This document shows, in pieces, positions 32,330-41,255 of a DNA stretch of 64,000 nt. The stretch comes from Amycolatopsis iheyensis (GTDB lineage Bacteria > Actinomycetota > Actinomycetes > Mycobacteriales > Pseudonocardiaceae): NCBI RefSeq assembly GCF_024703995.1, contig NZ_JAMXQV010000003.1, forward strand, positions 372,001 to 436,000, given 5' to 3'. The notes beneath the pieces are model-generated. The model saw only the letters and a program-made list of their open reading frames with translations. It had not been told where the DNA came from and did not search any database. The first letter of the stretch is position 1, and every line of letters begins with the position of its first letter. Made by a program: the position numbers and the translations under genes.

Positions 32330-33214
32330 ATGAGTTCAGTGTTCTTCGTGACCGGCTCGTCGCGCGGCCTCGGCCGCCGGATCGTCGAGCAGGCGCTCGC
32401 CGCCGGGCACCAGGTCGTCGCCACCGCCCGCGACCCGCGGGCCCTCGACGACCTCGCGGCCCGCTACGGCGACCGGATCCACGTCGAGGCGCTCGACGTC
32501 ACCGACGCCGCGGCGGCCGAAGCCGCGGTGACCGCCGGGATCGCCGCCTTCGGCCGGCTGGACGTCGTCGTCAACAACGCGGGCCAGGGCGACCGGGTGT
32601 CGCTCGAGGACACCACGCTGGACGTCTTCCGCCGCCAGATCGAGACGAACTTCCTCGGCACGGTCTACGTGACGAAGGCCGTGGTGCCGGTGCTGCGCCG
32701 CCAGGGCGGCGGCCGGATCATCCAGATCTCGTCGGTGGGCGGCCGCGTCGGCAGCCCCGGCATGACGGCCTACCAGTCCGCGAAGTGGGCGGTCGGTGGG
32801 TTCACCGAAGCGCTGGCCGCGGAGGTGGCGCCGCTGGGGATCAAGCTGACCGTCCTCGAGCCGGGCGGCATGCGCACCGACTGGGGCGGCGCGTCGATGG
32901 CGAACCCGCCGGTCAGCGAGCCGTACGAGGCGACGGTCGGCGCGTCGGCCCGCGCGATGGCCGACTTCGAGCAGCACGCGAACAGCGACCCTCGCAAGGT
33001 CGCGGACCTCGTGCTGACGGTCGCGGCGCTGGACGACCCGCCGCTGCGGTTGCTGGTGGGCAGCGACGCGTACGAGTTCGGCCGCGAGGCGTGGCAGCAC
33101 CGCGTCGACACCGACGCCGAGTGGGCTGAGTTGAGCAGTTCGACTGACCACGCTGAGTCGGGTGACGCCTGGCGTCGGCAGCGGGGTGCGAGCTTGCCCG
33201 ACTTGCGGGCCTGA
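32330..33214 (+). CDS. Short-chain dehydrogenase/reductase
   Basis: 294 aa. TGSSRGLG cofactor loop (residues 8-15), NNAGQG, catalytic Ser in IIQISSVGGR and YQSAK. GAGGAG lies before the ATG. Together with the C-terminal region it resembles the SDR oxidoreductases commonly paired with TetR regulators in actinomycetes. NADP preference is likely from the Arg-rich loop TARDPRALDD. The substrate is unknown. A repeat-rich non-coding stretch begins just after its stop. Confidence 0.88.
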   Translation: MSSVFFVTGSSRGLGRRIVEQALAAGHQVVATARDPRALDDLAARYGDRIHVEALDVTDAAAAEAAVTAGIAAFGRLDVVVNNAGQGDRVSLEDTTLDVFRRQIETNFLGTVYVTKAVVPVLRRQGGGRIIQISSVGGRVGSPGMTAYQSAKWAVGGFTEALAAEVAPLGIKLTVLEPGGMRTDWGGASMANPPVSEPYEATVGASARAMADFEQHANSDPRKVADLVLTVAALDDPPLRLLVGSDAYEFGREAWQHRVDTDAEWAELSSSTDHAESGDAWRRQRGASLPDLRA

Positions 33215-33545
33215 GCCGGCCGACGTTCGACTTCGCCGGCTCGGCACGGCTCGGCCCTGCCTCGCGGCGGTTTGGCCCCCAACCCGGCTCGGCCTCGCGG
33301 CGGTTCGGCCCGGCCCCCGACCCGGCTCGGCCCGGCCCCCGACCCGGCTCGGCCCGGCCCGGCCTCCGAGGTGGCTCGGCCCGGCCGGCTCGGCCTGCCC
33401 CAGCCCGGGGCCCGGTCCAACCCGAGCCGCCGCGGGACGGCGACGGTTGCGAGTTCAGCCGGAGGCTCCGCGGACCGTGCCGAACCGGGTGACCGACTCC
33501 AACGGGTGGTCGGAGGTTCCGACCGGCCGATTGGTGGGTAGCCCA
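33215..33545. repeat. Low-complexity GC-rich imperfect repeats (no gene)
   Basis: The gap of 383 bases between the SDR and the next gene holds iterations of CCCGGCTCGGCC and CGGCCCCCGACCCGGCTC, including two adjacent near-identical copies around 33308-33354. Open frames here give only Arg/Pro/Ala-rich strings, so no gene is called. Confidence 0.7.
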
Positions 33546-33597
33546 CAGGTGTGAGGCTGAGCAGGCCCTGCCTGCCGGACTAGTGAGAGGTGATCAC

Positions 33598-34293
33598 ATG
33601 ACCCAGGGCGATGCTCCGGTCGGACGATCGGTGAAGACGGCGGCTGCCGGCGTTCGGGATCTCGCCGCGGAAGCCGCGCGCGTGGGGGCGGCCGCGGCCG
33701 CGCGGGCGGTGGAGATCACCGACCGGAAGCTCTCCGAGAGCGCCGATGAACTGGCGAAGGTCGGTCGTTCGGCCACGAAGGACTTCGACAAGAGCACGCG
33801 CTCCTCGCGCCGTGACGTGCTGAAGCACTCCGTCGCCGCGCGGGACGAGGTGCTGGCGCGGGCCGGCAAGATGCGCGATCCCGGCCGGAAGGCCGCGCTG
33901 GCCATCGCGGTGGTGGCGGGCTCGACGGGGGAGTCGTCGCGCAAGCGGCGCAAGGCCGTCGCGACCGCGAAGCGGGATCTGGCCGTCGCGCTGGAGGAAG
34001 CCAAGAGCGTGGCGCGTGGGGAACGCGGCCGGCGGTCGCGCTGGCCGTGGCTGCTCGCGGCCGGTGTGGTGGCCGCCGCGGTCGTCGCGGTCGTGCAGGT
34101 CCGGCGGTCGAACCCGCTGGTCGAGCAGGACCACCTCGAGCCCGGCGACAAGACCGAACCGCCCGCGAAGCCGGTGGCCGAGACGCCGGCCGCGCCCGGC
34201 AAGCACGAGGCCACGAAGCCGGTGGCCAAGCCCGCGCCGCCGAAGCCGAGCCCGGCCAACGGGCACGCGCCGGCCGGTCACAAGGCGAAGTAG
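33598..34293 (+). CDS. Ala/Lys-rich single-pass membrane protein
   Basis: 231 aa from the ATG at 33598 with AGAGGTG upstream. Residues 1-145 are charged and helical (KLSESADELAKVGRSATKDFDKSTRSSRRD...). One membrane segment (WPWLLAAGVVAAAVVAVVQV) is at ~148-167. The C-terminal 60 residues are a Lys/Pro/Ala-rich tail (EPPAKPVAETPAAPGKHEATK), like those of wall- or nucleoid-associated histone-like tails. There is no recognised family. It may anchor the wall or DNA to the membrane; that is speculation. Confidence 0.7.
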   Translation: MTQGDAPVGRSVKTAAAGVRDLAAEAARVGAAAAARAVEITDRKLSESADELAKVGRSATKDFDKSTRSSRRDVLKHSVAARDEVLARAGKMRDPGRKAALAIAVVAGSTGESSRKRRKAVATAKRDLAVALEEAKSVARGERGRRSRWPWLLAAGVVAAAVVAVVQVRRSNPLVEQDHLEPGDKTEPPAKPVAETPAAPGKHEATKPVAKPAPPKPSPANGHAPAGHKAK

Positions 34294-34299
34294 CCCGAG

Positions 34300-34330
34300 C
34301 CGGGGCGCCGCCGAACCGGTGGCGCCCCGG
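34300..34330. terminator. Hairpin between convergent genes
   Basis: CCGGGGCGCC (34300-34309) and GGCGCCCCGG (34321-34330) form a perfect 10-bp stem with an 11-base loop, between the membrane protein gene and the convergent MerR gene. Confidence 0.5.
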
Positions 34331-34332
34331 CC

Positions 34333-34719
34333 TCACGGCGGCGGGATGCGAGCGGTGATCTCCGCCGGGGCGTGCGGGCAGTCCTCGAGCTTGAGCGGGC
34401 ACTCCAGCGCGTGCTCGATGAGCTCCTTCGCCGCCTGCGCCTCCTCGATCCGGCGCTCCAGCACGCCCAGGTGCCGGCGCAGCACGGTCTTGTCCCCGCC
34501 CGAGGCCAGGAACTCCGCGACGTCCCGCAGGCCGACGCCGACCTCCTTGCTCATCAGGATGAGCGCGATGCGGAACAGGTCGTCCTCGCCGTAGCGGCGC
34601 TGCCCGCCGGCGTCCCTGGCCGGCGCGAGGAGACCCACGCTTTCCCAGTGCCGCAGCACGTGCGTCGCCAGCCCGAACCGACGGCCGAGTTGCCCGATGG
34701 TCAGCTCGCTTGACTTCAT
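34333..34719 (-). CDS. MerR-family regulator
   Basis: 128 aa from the ATG at 34719. The HTH is seen in LTIGQLGRRFGLATHVLRHWESVGLLAPARDAGGQRRY, followed by a dimerisation helix (VLRRHLGVLERRIEEAQAAKELIEHALEC). A Cys pair (ECPLKLEDC) near the C-terminus recalls metal- or redox-sensing MerR proteins such as SoxR or CueR, but spacing is not diagnostic. It is divergent from the siderophore-interacting protein gene 28 bases away; the ATGTGCACAT palindrome (34718-34727) lies at its start. It probably controls that gene. Confidence 0.82.
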   Translation of the reverse strand: MKSSELTIGQLGRRFGLATHVLRHWESVGLLAPARDAGGQRRYGEDDLFRIALILMSKEVGVGLRDVAEFLASGGDKTVLRRHLGVLERRIEEAQAAKELIEHALECPLKLEDCPHAPAEITARIPPP

Positions 34720-34747
34720 GTGCACATTAACCGGCACAGTGCGGGCC

Positions 34748-35374
34748 ATGAGCAAACTCTTCCTGTCCGGCACGGTCGACGCGGTCGAGGACGTCACCGC
34801 GCGGATGCGCCGGATCCGGCTCACCGGCGTGCCCGGCCTGCGCTGGACGCCGGGCCAGCACATCCGGGTGCGCGTCGGCACGCTGACCCTGCGCACGTAC
34901 TCGATCTGGGAGTACGACGACCACCTCGACCTCTGCGTCCTCGACCACCCCGGCGCCGGGCCGGGCGCGCGCTGGGCCCGCGAGGTCCGCCCGGGCCAGC
35001 GGGTCTCCTTCCTCAAGCCCGAGGGCCGGCTCGTGCCGCAGGACGACGCGCCGTACCACCTGTTCGCCGGGGACGCGACCGCTTCGGTGGCGTTCGGCGC
35101 GATGCTGCGCGCGCTGCCCGCCGACGCGGCAGTCCATTGTGTCCTCGAGGCGGCCGACCGGCTGCCGATGCCCCGCGAGGTCACCTGGACGGACAACCTG
35201 CTCGACACCCTCACCGCGCTCGACCTGCCGGCGGAGCCGGGCGTCGCCTACGTCGCGGGTGAGGCGCGCGTGTGCCAGGCCGCCCGCCGCCACCTGGTGT
35301 CCGACCGCGGCTGGCCGCGCCGCTCGGTCGTCGTGAAGCCGTTCTGGGCACCGGGAAAGCGCGGCATGGACTAG
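34748..35374 (+). CDS. Siderophore-interacting (FAD-binding 9) flavoprotein
   Basis: 208 aa from the ATG at 34748. A short ferredoxin-reductase-like fold: GQHIRVRVGTLTLRTYSIWEYDD binds FAD, followed by HLFAGDATASVAFGAMLRALP and a C-terminal VAYVAGEARVCQAARRHLVSDRGW typical of the SIP C-terminal domain. The family reduces ferric siderophores with NAD(P)H. It is shorter than the usual 250-280 aa. The divergent MerR regulator probably governs it. Confidence 0.8.
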   Translation: MSKLFLSGTVDAVEDVTARMRRIRLTGVPGLRWTPGQHIRVRVGTLTLRTYSIWEYDDHLDLCVLDHPGAGPGARWAREVRPGQRVSFLKPEGRLVPQDDAPYHLFAGDATASVAFGAMLRALPADAAVHCVLEAADRLPMPREVTWTDNLLDTLTALDLPAEPGVAYVAGEARVCQAARRHLVSDRGWPRRSVVVKPFWAPGKRGMD

Positions 35375-35479
35375 GACCGGACAAGAATTGTCGCCGTGCG
35401 CACGACATCTGGTGTTCGCACGGGCTCAAGCACGCGCGCATAGCGTCCGGGGCGCTCGAGAACTCTCCCCGGAAACCTG

Positions 35480-37411
35480 ATGAGGCAGATCATGCGCGAA
35501 AACCAGGCGGGCCCCAACCGACGGTCCTTCCTGCGCAACGCGGGGCTGGCCGGTGTCGGCGCGACGGCGCTGGGCGCGCTCGGCGTCACACCGGCCGAAG
35601 CGGACACCGCGGAACCCACGAACCGAGGCCGCGGCCGGTGGCGCCCGGACGGCGAGAGCCGCCAGTTCACCGTCGCCGTGATGCCCGACACCCAGTACCT
35701 CTACTGGGGCAGCCAGAACAGCCTCAACCCGGAGCCGCAGGAAGCGTCGCTGCGGTACGTGATCGACAACAGCGGCAAGCCGGACGCCAACATCGTCTTC
35801 CTGGCCCACCTCGGCGACTTGACGCAGGACGCCGACGTCACCTCGTTCCAGGCCGTCGGCAAGACGTTCGAGATCGCCGACTCGGCCGGCGTCGCCTACA
35901 GCGTCCTCGCGGGCAACCACGACGTCTCCGGGGACGACACGCGCGGCAGCACGCCGTACCTGCAGACGATGGGCCCGCAGCGGTTCCGCCGGCAGAAGTC
36001 GTTCGTCGGCGCCGACACCAGTGGCTACAACACCGCGCACGTCTTCCGCGCGGCCGGGCAGGAGTGGCTGCTGCTGGCCATGGACTGGCGCACGTCGGCC
36101 GCGGGCTTCGCCTGGGCGAACGACGTCATCAAGAAGCACCCGAAGCTGCCGGTGATCCTCACCTGCCACGAGATCGTCGCGCCGACCTACGGCGACGAGG
36201 TCTACCCGTACGAGTCCGGCGACCCCGAGCGCAACGCCGAGTTCAGCGGCTACGGCCAGACCGTGTGGGACACGCTGATCAAGGACAACGACCAGATCTT
36301 CCTCACGCTCAACGGCCACTACTGGCCCTCGGGCCGGGTGACGAAGCAGAACACCGCCGGCCACGACGTGCACCTGCACATCACCAACTACCAGAACCGG
36401 TACATGAGTGGCGGCGGCATGCTGCGCCTCTACCACTTCGACCTCGAGCGCAACACCATCGACGTCGAGACGATCTCGCCGTGGATCCTCGAGAAGGACC
36501 CCGCGAAGCGCAACCGCATGGAGGTCCTGGAGTCGCGGCTCACCACCGCCGTCGACCGGTTCTCGATCCCGTTCGACTTCGAGCAGCGCTTCGCCGGCTT
36601 CATCCCGGTGCCGGCCCGCCCGGCGCGCCCGGCGGGCAAGGTACTGGTCCCGGGCACGCTCGCGTACTGGCGGTTCGACAACGTCGGGGCGAACGGCAGC
36701 CCGGTCACGGCCACCCAGCGGGTGCGCGACCTTTCCGGTCGCGGCAACGACCTCACGCTGCAGTCCGTCGCCGGCACCGCCCCCGACGCCCTGACCTGGA
36801 CCGACGACCACCACCCCGACCAGCCGGGCCACGCCAGCCTCCGGTTCGCGGGCGGCCGGAACCCGCTGCACGGCGCGTACTTGACCACGGGCACGCGGGC
36901 GCCGCTGAACACCGAGAAGTTCGACCGCGGCTACACCATCGAGACGTTCGTGAAGATCCCGCGCGACTGGGACGGCGGGAACAACGGCAACATGCCGGTC
37001 CTGGTCCGGCGCGGCGCGTCCGGCGACGCGGGCAAGCACGGCAAGAACACCGACCCGAAGGAGCCGGTGGCCCAGCTCATGACCACGAACAACGGTCGTG
37101 AGGTGCAGTTCAACCACTACCCGCTCAGCCAGACCTACCCGACCACCAACTGGAGCCACGGCCTGGCCGAGGACCAGTGGTGGCACATCGCGGTCGTCAA
37201 CGACGGGCACCACACCAAGCTCTACGTCGAGAGCTCGCCGGTGGCCGACAACCCGTTCACCGATTCGGTCGGCATCGCTTCCCTCGGCCTCCCGTGGCTG
37301 CTCGGTGGCCACGAGTACGGCGGTGCGCTGGACAACGTGTTCCACGGCTGGATCGGCGACGTCCGGATCGTGAACCGGGCGCTGCGGCCGGAGGAGTTCC
37401 TGACCCGCTGA
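35480..37411 (+). CDS. Tat-exported metallophosphoesterase with C-terminal LamG-like domain
   Basis: 643 aa from ATG 35480; ATG 35492 is also possible. The twin-arginine signal is NRRSFLRNAGLAGVGATALG. The calcineurin-like phosphoesterase domain (residues ~60-340) shows the metal motifs VMPDTQ, HLGDLTQDAD, AGNHDVSG and LNGHYWPSG. A LamG/concanavalin-type domain (about 390-640) includes WRFDNVG, YTIETFVKIP and WWHIAVVND. It acts outside the cell, perhaps anchored to a polysaccharide through the second domain. The substrate is unknown. A strong hairpin follows the stop. Confidence 0.88.
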   Translation: MRQIMRENQAGPNRRSFLRNAGLAGVGATALGALGVTPAEADTAEPTNRGRGRWRPDGESRQFTVAVMPDTQYLYWGSQNSLNPEPQEASLRYVIDNSGKPDANIVFLAHLGDLTQDADVTSFQAVGKTFEIADSAGVAYSVLAGNHDVSGDDTRGSTPYLQTMGPQRFRRQKSFVGADTSGYNTAHVFRAAGQEWLLLAMDWRTSAAGFAWANDVIKKHPKLPVILTCHEIVAPTYGDEVYPYESGDPERNAEFSGYGQTVWDTLIKDNDQIFLTLNGHYWPSGRVTKQNTAGHDVHLHITNYQNRYMSGGGMLRLYHFDLERNTIDVETISPWILEKDPAKRNRMEVLESRLTTAVDRFSIPFDFEQRFAGFIPVPARPARPAGKVLVPGTLAYWRFDNVGANGSPVTATQRVRDLSGRGNDLTLQSVAGTAPDALTWTDDHHPDQPGHASLRFAGGRNPLHGAYLTTGTRAPLNTEKFDRGYTIETFVKIPRDWDGGNNGNMPVLVRRGASGDAGKHGKNTDPKEPVAQLMTTNNGREVQFNHYPLSQTYPTTNWSHGLAEDQWWHIAVVNDGHHTKLYVESSPVADNPFTDSVGIASLGLPWLLGGHEYGGALDNVFHGWIGDVRIVNRALRPEEFLTR

Positions 37412-37416
37412 CGCGC

Positions 37417-37451
37417 CGGCGGCGGGTGGCCCGGGTGGCCGCCCGCCGCCG
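37417..37451 (+). terminator. Hairpin after the metallophosphoesterase gene
   Basis: A 15-bp stem (37417-37431 with 37437-37451, one G-T pair) with 5-base loop begins 6 bases after the stop codon. Confidence 0.6.
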
Positions 37452-37483
37452 CTGCCCGCACGGCCGGTGTGACCGGGGTCGGC

Positions 37484-37511
37484 TTGAGAGGATGGCCGGA
37501 TCGCGCATAAT
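37484..37511 (+). promoter_or_regulatory. Candidate promoter of the SDR-SDR-carboxyltransferase operon
   Basis: TTGAGA (37484-37489), 16-base spacer and CATAAT (37506-37511). It lies 60 bases upstream of the first SDR. An imperfect palindrome ACCGACCGCTTGGT follows immediately and may be an operator. Confidence 0.45.
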
Positions 37512-37570
37512 GGACCCCTGACCGACCGCTTGGTATGTGCCGGGCACCACAGCGAAGGAGACACACTGCC

Positions 37571-38323
37571 GTGAACTCGTTCAAGGATCGCGTCGCGATC
37601 GTCACCGGGGCGAGCCGGGGCATCGGCCTCGGGATCGCGAAGACGCTCGTCGAGCGCGGCGCCAAGGTGTGCATCACCGCGCGCAAGCCCGAGGCGCTCG
37701 AAGAGGCGGTGAACGAGCTCGGCGGCCCGGACGTCGCCATGTTCGTGCCCGGCAAGGCCGACGACACCGACCACCAGGACGAGGCGATCGCCAAGACGAT
37801 CGAAACCTTCGGCCGGCTCGACTACCTGGTCAACAACACCGGCATCAACCCCGTCTACGGGCCGACGCTGGACATCGACCCGGCCGCCGCGGCCAAGATC
37901 CTCGGCGTCAACGTGCTCGCGCCGCTCGGCTGGACCAAGCGCGCCCGCGACGCGTGGATGGGCGAGCACGGCGGCGCCGTCGTCAACGTCGCCTCCGTCG
38001 CCGGGCTCGGCGCGTCGCCCGGCATCGGGATGTACGGCGTCAGCAAGGCCGCGCTGATCCGGCTGACCGTCGAGCTCGGCGCCGAGCTGGGGCCGAAGAT
38101 CCGCGTCAACGCCGTCGCGCCCGCCGTCGTCAAGACGAAGTTCGCCACCGCGCTGTACGAAGGCCGCGAAGAAGAGGTGTCCGCGGCCTACCCGATGAAG
38201 CGCCTCGGCGTGCCGGCCGACATCGCGGGCGCCGTCGCGTTCCTGCTGTCGGACGACGCCGGCTGGATCACCGGCCAGACCATGGTCCTCGACGGTGGCG
38301 TCACCCTCGGCGGTGGCCTGTGA
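37571..38323 (+). CDS. FabG-like SDR (3-oxoacyl reductase type)
   Basis: 250 aa from the GTG at 37571; GAAGGAG lies 10 bases upstream. Motifs TGASRGIGLG, NNTGIN (in place of NNAG), VNVASVAG with the catalytic Ser, YGVSK and the C-terminal ITGQTMVLDGG are those of FabG/BKR-type reductases, NADP-dependent by the Arg after the loop (TARKPEALEE). It overlaps the next SDR by 4 bases. In the operon with a carboxyltransferase subunit it probably belongs to acyl-CoA metabolism. Confidence 0.9.
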   Translation: MNSFKDRVAIVTGASRGIGLGIAKTLVERGAKVCITARKPEALEEAVNELGGPDVAMFVPGKADDTDHQDEAIAKTIETFGRLDYLVNNTGINPVYGPTLDIDPAAAAKILGVNVLAPLGWTKRARDAWMGEHGGAVVNVASVAGLGASPGIGMYGVSKAALIRLTVELGAELGPKIRVNAVAPAVVKTKFATALYEGREEEVSAAYPMKRLGVPADIAGAVAFLLSDDAGWITGQTMVLDGGVTLGGGL

Positions 38324-39090
38324 CCGGCGTCGTCGTCACCGGGGGCGGCGGGGGCATCGGCGCCGCGCTGGCCCGCCGGTTCGCGGCCGGCGGCGCCCAG
38401 GTCGTCGTGGCCGACCTCGACGGGGACAAGGCCGCCGAAGTCGCGGCCGAGGTCGGCGGGACGGCGTTCGTCGGCGACGTCGCGAGTGTCGACGGCGTCG
38501 CGAAGCTGATCGACAGCGCCCGCGGCACCCTCGGCGAGATCGACGTCTTCTGCGCCAACGCGGGCATCGCGCCCTTCGGCGGCGCGGAAAGCCCCGAGGA
38601 GGTCTGGGCGCGCACCTGGGACGTCAACGTCATGGCCCACGTCCGCGCGGCGAACCAGCTGCTCCCGGCGTGGCTCGAACGTGGCCAGGGCCACTTCATC
38701 GCGACGGTCTCCGCCGCCGGTCTGCTGACCAGCCTCGGTTCGGCGCCGTACTCGGTGACCAAGCACGGCGCGCTGGCCTTCGCCGAGTACCTGGCGGCGA
38801 CCTACCAGCACCGCGGCATCACCGTCCAGGCGATCTGCCCGCAGGGTGTCCGCACCGCGATGCTGGAGAGCACCGGCACCGCGGGTCAGCTGCTGATGGG
38901 GGCCTCGGCGATCGAGCCGGAGCAGGTCGCGGACGCGCTGTTCGCGGCCATCGAGGAGAAGCGGTTCCTGGTGCTGCCGCACCCCGAGGTCGCGGGCTAC
39001 TACGCGGCGCGGGCCACCGACACCGACCGGTGGCTCGGCGGCATGAACAAGCTGCAGCGCAAGGTCGAAGCGGCGCTCGAAGCCGAATGA
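38320..39090 (+). CDS. Short-chain dehydrogenase
   Basis: 256 aa, GTG start overlapping the preceding stop. TGGGGGIGAALA cofactor loop with an acidic residue after the second strand (VVVADLDGDKA) pointing to NAD, NAGIAPFG, catalytic ATVSAAGLL and YSVTK. It ends with a hydrophilic tail (LGGMNKLQRKVEAALEAE) seen in SDRs linked to acyl-CoA pathways. It overlaps the carboxyltransferase gene by 4 bases; the three genes are surely co-transcribed. The substrate may be a hydroxyacyl-CoA or an alcohol. Confidence 0.88.
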   Translation: MTGVVVTGGGGGIGAALARRFAAGGAQVVVADLDGDKAAEVAAEVGGTAFVGDVASVDGVAKLIDSARGTLGEIDVFCANAGIAPFGGAESPEEVWARTWDVNVMAHVRAANQLLPAWLERGQGHFIATVSAAGLLTSLGSAPYSVTKHGALAFAEYLAATYQHRGITVQAICPQGVRTAMLESTGTAGQLLMGASAIEPEQVADALFAAIEEKRFLVLPHPEVAGYYAARATDTDRWLGGMNKLQRKVEAALEAE

Positions 39091-40634
39091 GCTGGCAGCC
39101 GGAGGTCGACGAGATCGCGCGGCGGCGTGCGCTGGCCGAGCGGATGGGCGGGCCGGAAAAGGTGGCCCGCCAGCACGCGGCCGGGCGGTCGACGGTCCGC
39201 GAGCGGATCGCCGCGCTCGCCGACCCCGGCAGCTTCGACGAGATCGGCGCGCTGGCCGGCACGGCGTCCTATGTGGACGGTTCGCTCGCGGAGTTCACCC
39301 CGGCCAACTTCGTCATCGGCACCGCGCGGCTCGACGGCCGGCGCGTCGCGATCGGCGGGGACGACTTCACTGTCCGCGGGGGCGCCGCCGACGCCGCGAT
39401 CATGGAGAAGCAGGTCCACGCCGAGCGGCTCGCGAACGAGCTCGGCCTGCCGATGGTGCGGCTGATCGAGGGCACCGGCGGCGGTGGCAGCGTCAAGATG
39501 CTGGAGCAGCACGGGTTCACCTACGTCCCGGTCAACCCCGGCTGGGACCTCGTGGTGGACAACCTTTCGACGGTGCCGGTGGTCGCGCTCTGCCTGGGCC
39601 CGGTCGCCGGGCTCGGCGCCGCGCGGGCGGTGATGTCGCACCTGAACATCCTCGTCGAAGGCGCCGGGCAGCTGTTCGTCGCCGGACCGCCGGTGGTCAA
39701 GCACGCGACGGGGGAGGAGCTCACCAAGGAGGAGCTGGGCGGCGCCGGGGTCCACCGGCGCAGTGGCGCGGTCGACCGGATCGTGGCGTCCGAGGCCGAG
39801 GCTTTCGCGGTGGCGAAACAGTTCTTGTCCTACCTTCCGTCCTCGGTGGACTCCGTGCCGCCGGTCGGTTCCACTGTGGACCCGGTGGACCGGCGCGACG
39901 AGGCCCTGCTGTCGCTGGTGCCGCGCAACCGGCGTCAGCCCTACCGGCTGCGGCCGCTGCTGGACGGCGTCTTCGACGAAGGTTCGGTGTTCGACTACGC
40001 GGTGTCGGGTGGCTCGGCCTACGCGGGAATGGCGCGACTGAACGGACACCCGGTCGGCGTGCTGGCCACCGACCCGTACCGCGGCGCGACGCTGACCCCC
40101 GAGGGCGCCGACGTCATGACCCGGTTCGTCGACCTCTGCGAGACGTTCCACCTGCCGCTGGTGTCGCTGACCGACCAGGCGGGCATGGTGATCGGCGCGG
40201 CCGCCGAACGCGCGGGCGCGATCCGCCACGGCGCCCGCGCGGTGACCGCGGTCTACCAGGCGCGGGTGCCGATGGCCGAGGTGATCGTCCGGCGCGTGTT
40301 CGGCGTCGGCGGCGCGGGCCAGGTCAACCGGCACCGGCTGGTCCGCCGCTGGGCGTGGCCCTCGGGCGACTGGGGTTCCCTGCCGGTGGAAGGCGGCATC
40401 GAAGCGGCGTACCGCGCGGAACTCGACGCCGCCGACGACCGGGAGGCGCGGATCGAGGAGATCCGCGCCCGCCTGGACGCGGTCCGGTCGCCGTTCCGCA
40501 CGGCGGAGCGGTTCTCGGTGGAAGACGTCATCGACCCGCGCGAGACCCGGGCGCGGCTGTGCGACTGGGTGCCGGACGCCTACGCCGTGCTGCCAAAACT
40601 GCTGGGCCGCCCCTCGTTCGGGCTGCGGCCCTAG
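39087..40634 (+). CDS. Acyl-CoA carboxylase carboxyltransferase (beta) subunit
   Basis: 515 aa. The carboxyltransferase double domain is shown by RSTVRERIAALADPGSFDEIGALAG, the first oxyanion loop in VRLIEGTGGGGSVKML, then DRRDEALLSLVPRNRRQPYRLRPLLDGVFDEGSVFDY and the second loop VSLTDQAGMVIGAAAERAGAIRHG. Methylcrotonyl-, geranyl-, propionyl- and acetyl-CoA carboxylases share this subunit. There is no biotin carboxylase/BCCP gene nearby, so an alpha subunit elsewhere must supply the carboxyl group. It overlaps the convergent dihydrofolate reductase-like gene by 4 bases. The acyl-CoA substrate cannot be told. Confidence 0.88.
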   Translation: MSWQPEVDEIARRRALAERMGGPEKVARQHAAGRSTVRERIAALADPGSFDEIGALAGTASYVDGSLAEFTPANFVIGTARLDGRRVAIGGDDFTVRGGAADAAIMEKQVHAERLANELGLPMVRLIEGTGGGGSVKMLEQHGFTYVPVNPGWDLVVDNLSTVPVVALCLGPVAGLGAARAVMSHLNILVEGAGQLFVAGPPVVKHATGEELTKEELGGAGVHRRSGAVDRIVASEAEAFAVAKQFLSYLPSSVDSVPPVGSTVDPVDRRDEALLSLVPRNRRQPYRLRPLLDGVFDEGSVFDYAVSGGSAYAGMARLNGHPVGVLATDPYRGATLTPEGADVMTRFVDLCETFHLPLVSLTDQAGMVIGAAAERAGAIRHGARAVTAVYQARVPMAEVIVRRVFGVGGAGQVNRHRLVRRWAWPSGDWGSLPVEGGIEAAYRAELDAADDREARIEEIRARLDAVRSPFRTAERFSVEDVIDPRETRARLCDWVPDAYAVLPKLLGRPSFGLRP

Positions 40635-41143
40635 ACCACCCGGTACCAGTTCGGCCTGACGAGTTCCAGCCCGATGGGTTTTCCGCCGGGCCGGTCGAAC
40701 ATCCGCACGCCGTCGCCGAGCAGGACCGGGACGGGCAGCGCCAGGATTTCGTCGAGCAGACCGGCCTCGAGACACTGCCGCGCGACGTCGGCGCCGAGCA
40801 CGTTGACGTACTTCGGGCCGGCTGCTTCTTTGGCCGCCGTGGCCGCGCCGACAAGGTTGTCGACGAACGTGACGCCCGGTGCGGGAGCCGCGGGCCGGTG
40901 GGTCAGCACGAACTGCGGGCCCTCCCAGCCGCCGCCGAACGCCTTCCCCTCGCCTTCGGTGCCGCGGTGCGGGTCGTCGCCGCCGTAGGTCCGGCGGCCG
41001 ACGAGCAGCGCGCCGATCTCCGGGATCAGCTCGTCGACCAGCGGGTTCGGGCCGAGGTACGGGGTCAGCCAGGACATGTCCCCGCCCGGGCCGGCGATGA
41101 AACCGTCGATCGAGCAGCTGAAGCCGTAAAGCAGTTTCGCCAT
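40631..41143 (-). CDS. Dihydrofolate reductase/RibD C-terminal-like protein
   Basis: 170 aa. LLYGFSCSIDGFIAGPGGDMSWL, ALLVGRRTYGG and NVLGADVARQCLEAGLLDEILALPVPVLLGDG match the RibD_C/DHFR-like family of actinobacterial reductases. The family binds NADPH; most members here have unknown substrates. It is a monocistronic gene, convergent with the carboxyltransferase gene with overlapping 3' ends. Confidence 0.88.
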   Translation of the reverse strand: MAKLLYGFSCSIDGFIAGPGGDMSWLTPYLGPNPLVDELIPEIGALLVGRRTYGGDDPHRGTEGEGKAFGGGWEGPQFVLTHRPAAPAPGVTFVDNLVGAATAAKEAAGPKYVNVLGADVARQCLEAGLLDEILALPVPVLLGDGVRMFDRPGGKPIGLELVRPNWYRVV

Positions 41144-41255
41144 GGTTGTCTCCTTTGAACCGGTTCGCGGACTTCAGTACTGACGTCGGCGGCCGGGAAA
41201 AGTCATCGGCTTCACCCGGCCGTGTCCGGAACGCGACAGGATCACCACGGACCGT

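Noticed and set aside
33162..33554. Pro/Arg-rich open frames in the low-complexity region
   Set aside because: Composition follows the CCGGCTCGGCC repeats; no RBS or known domain.
35426..37969. Long minus-strand frame opposite the metallophosphoesterase
   Set aside because: Shadow of a gene with intact Tat signal and metal motifs; the product is Val/Arg/Gly-rich and starts inside the next gene.
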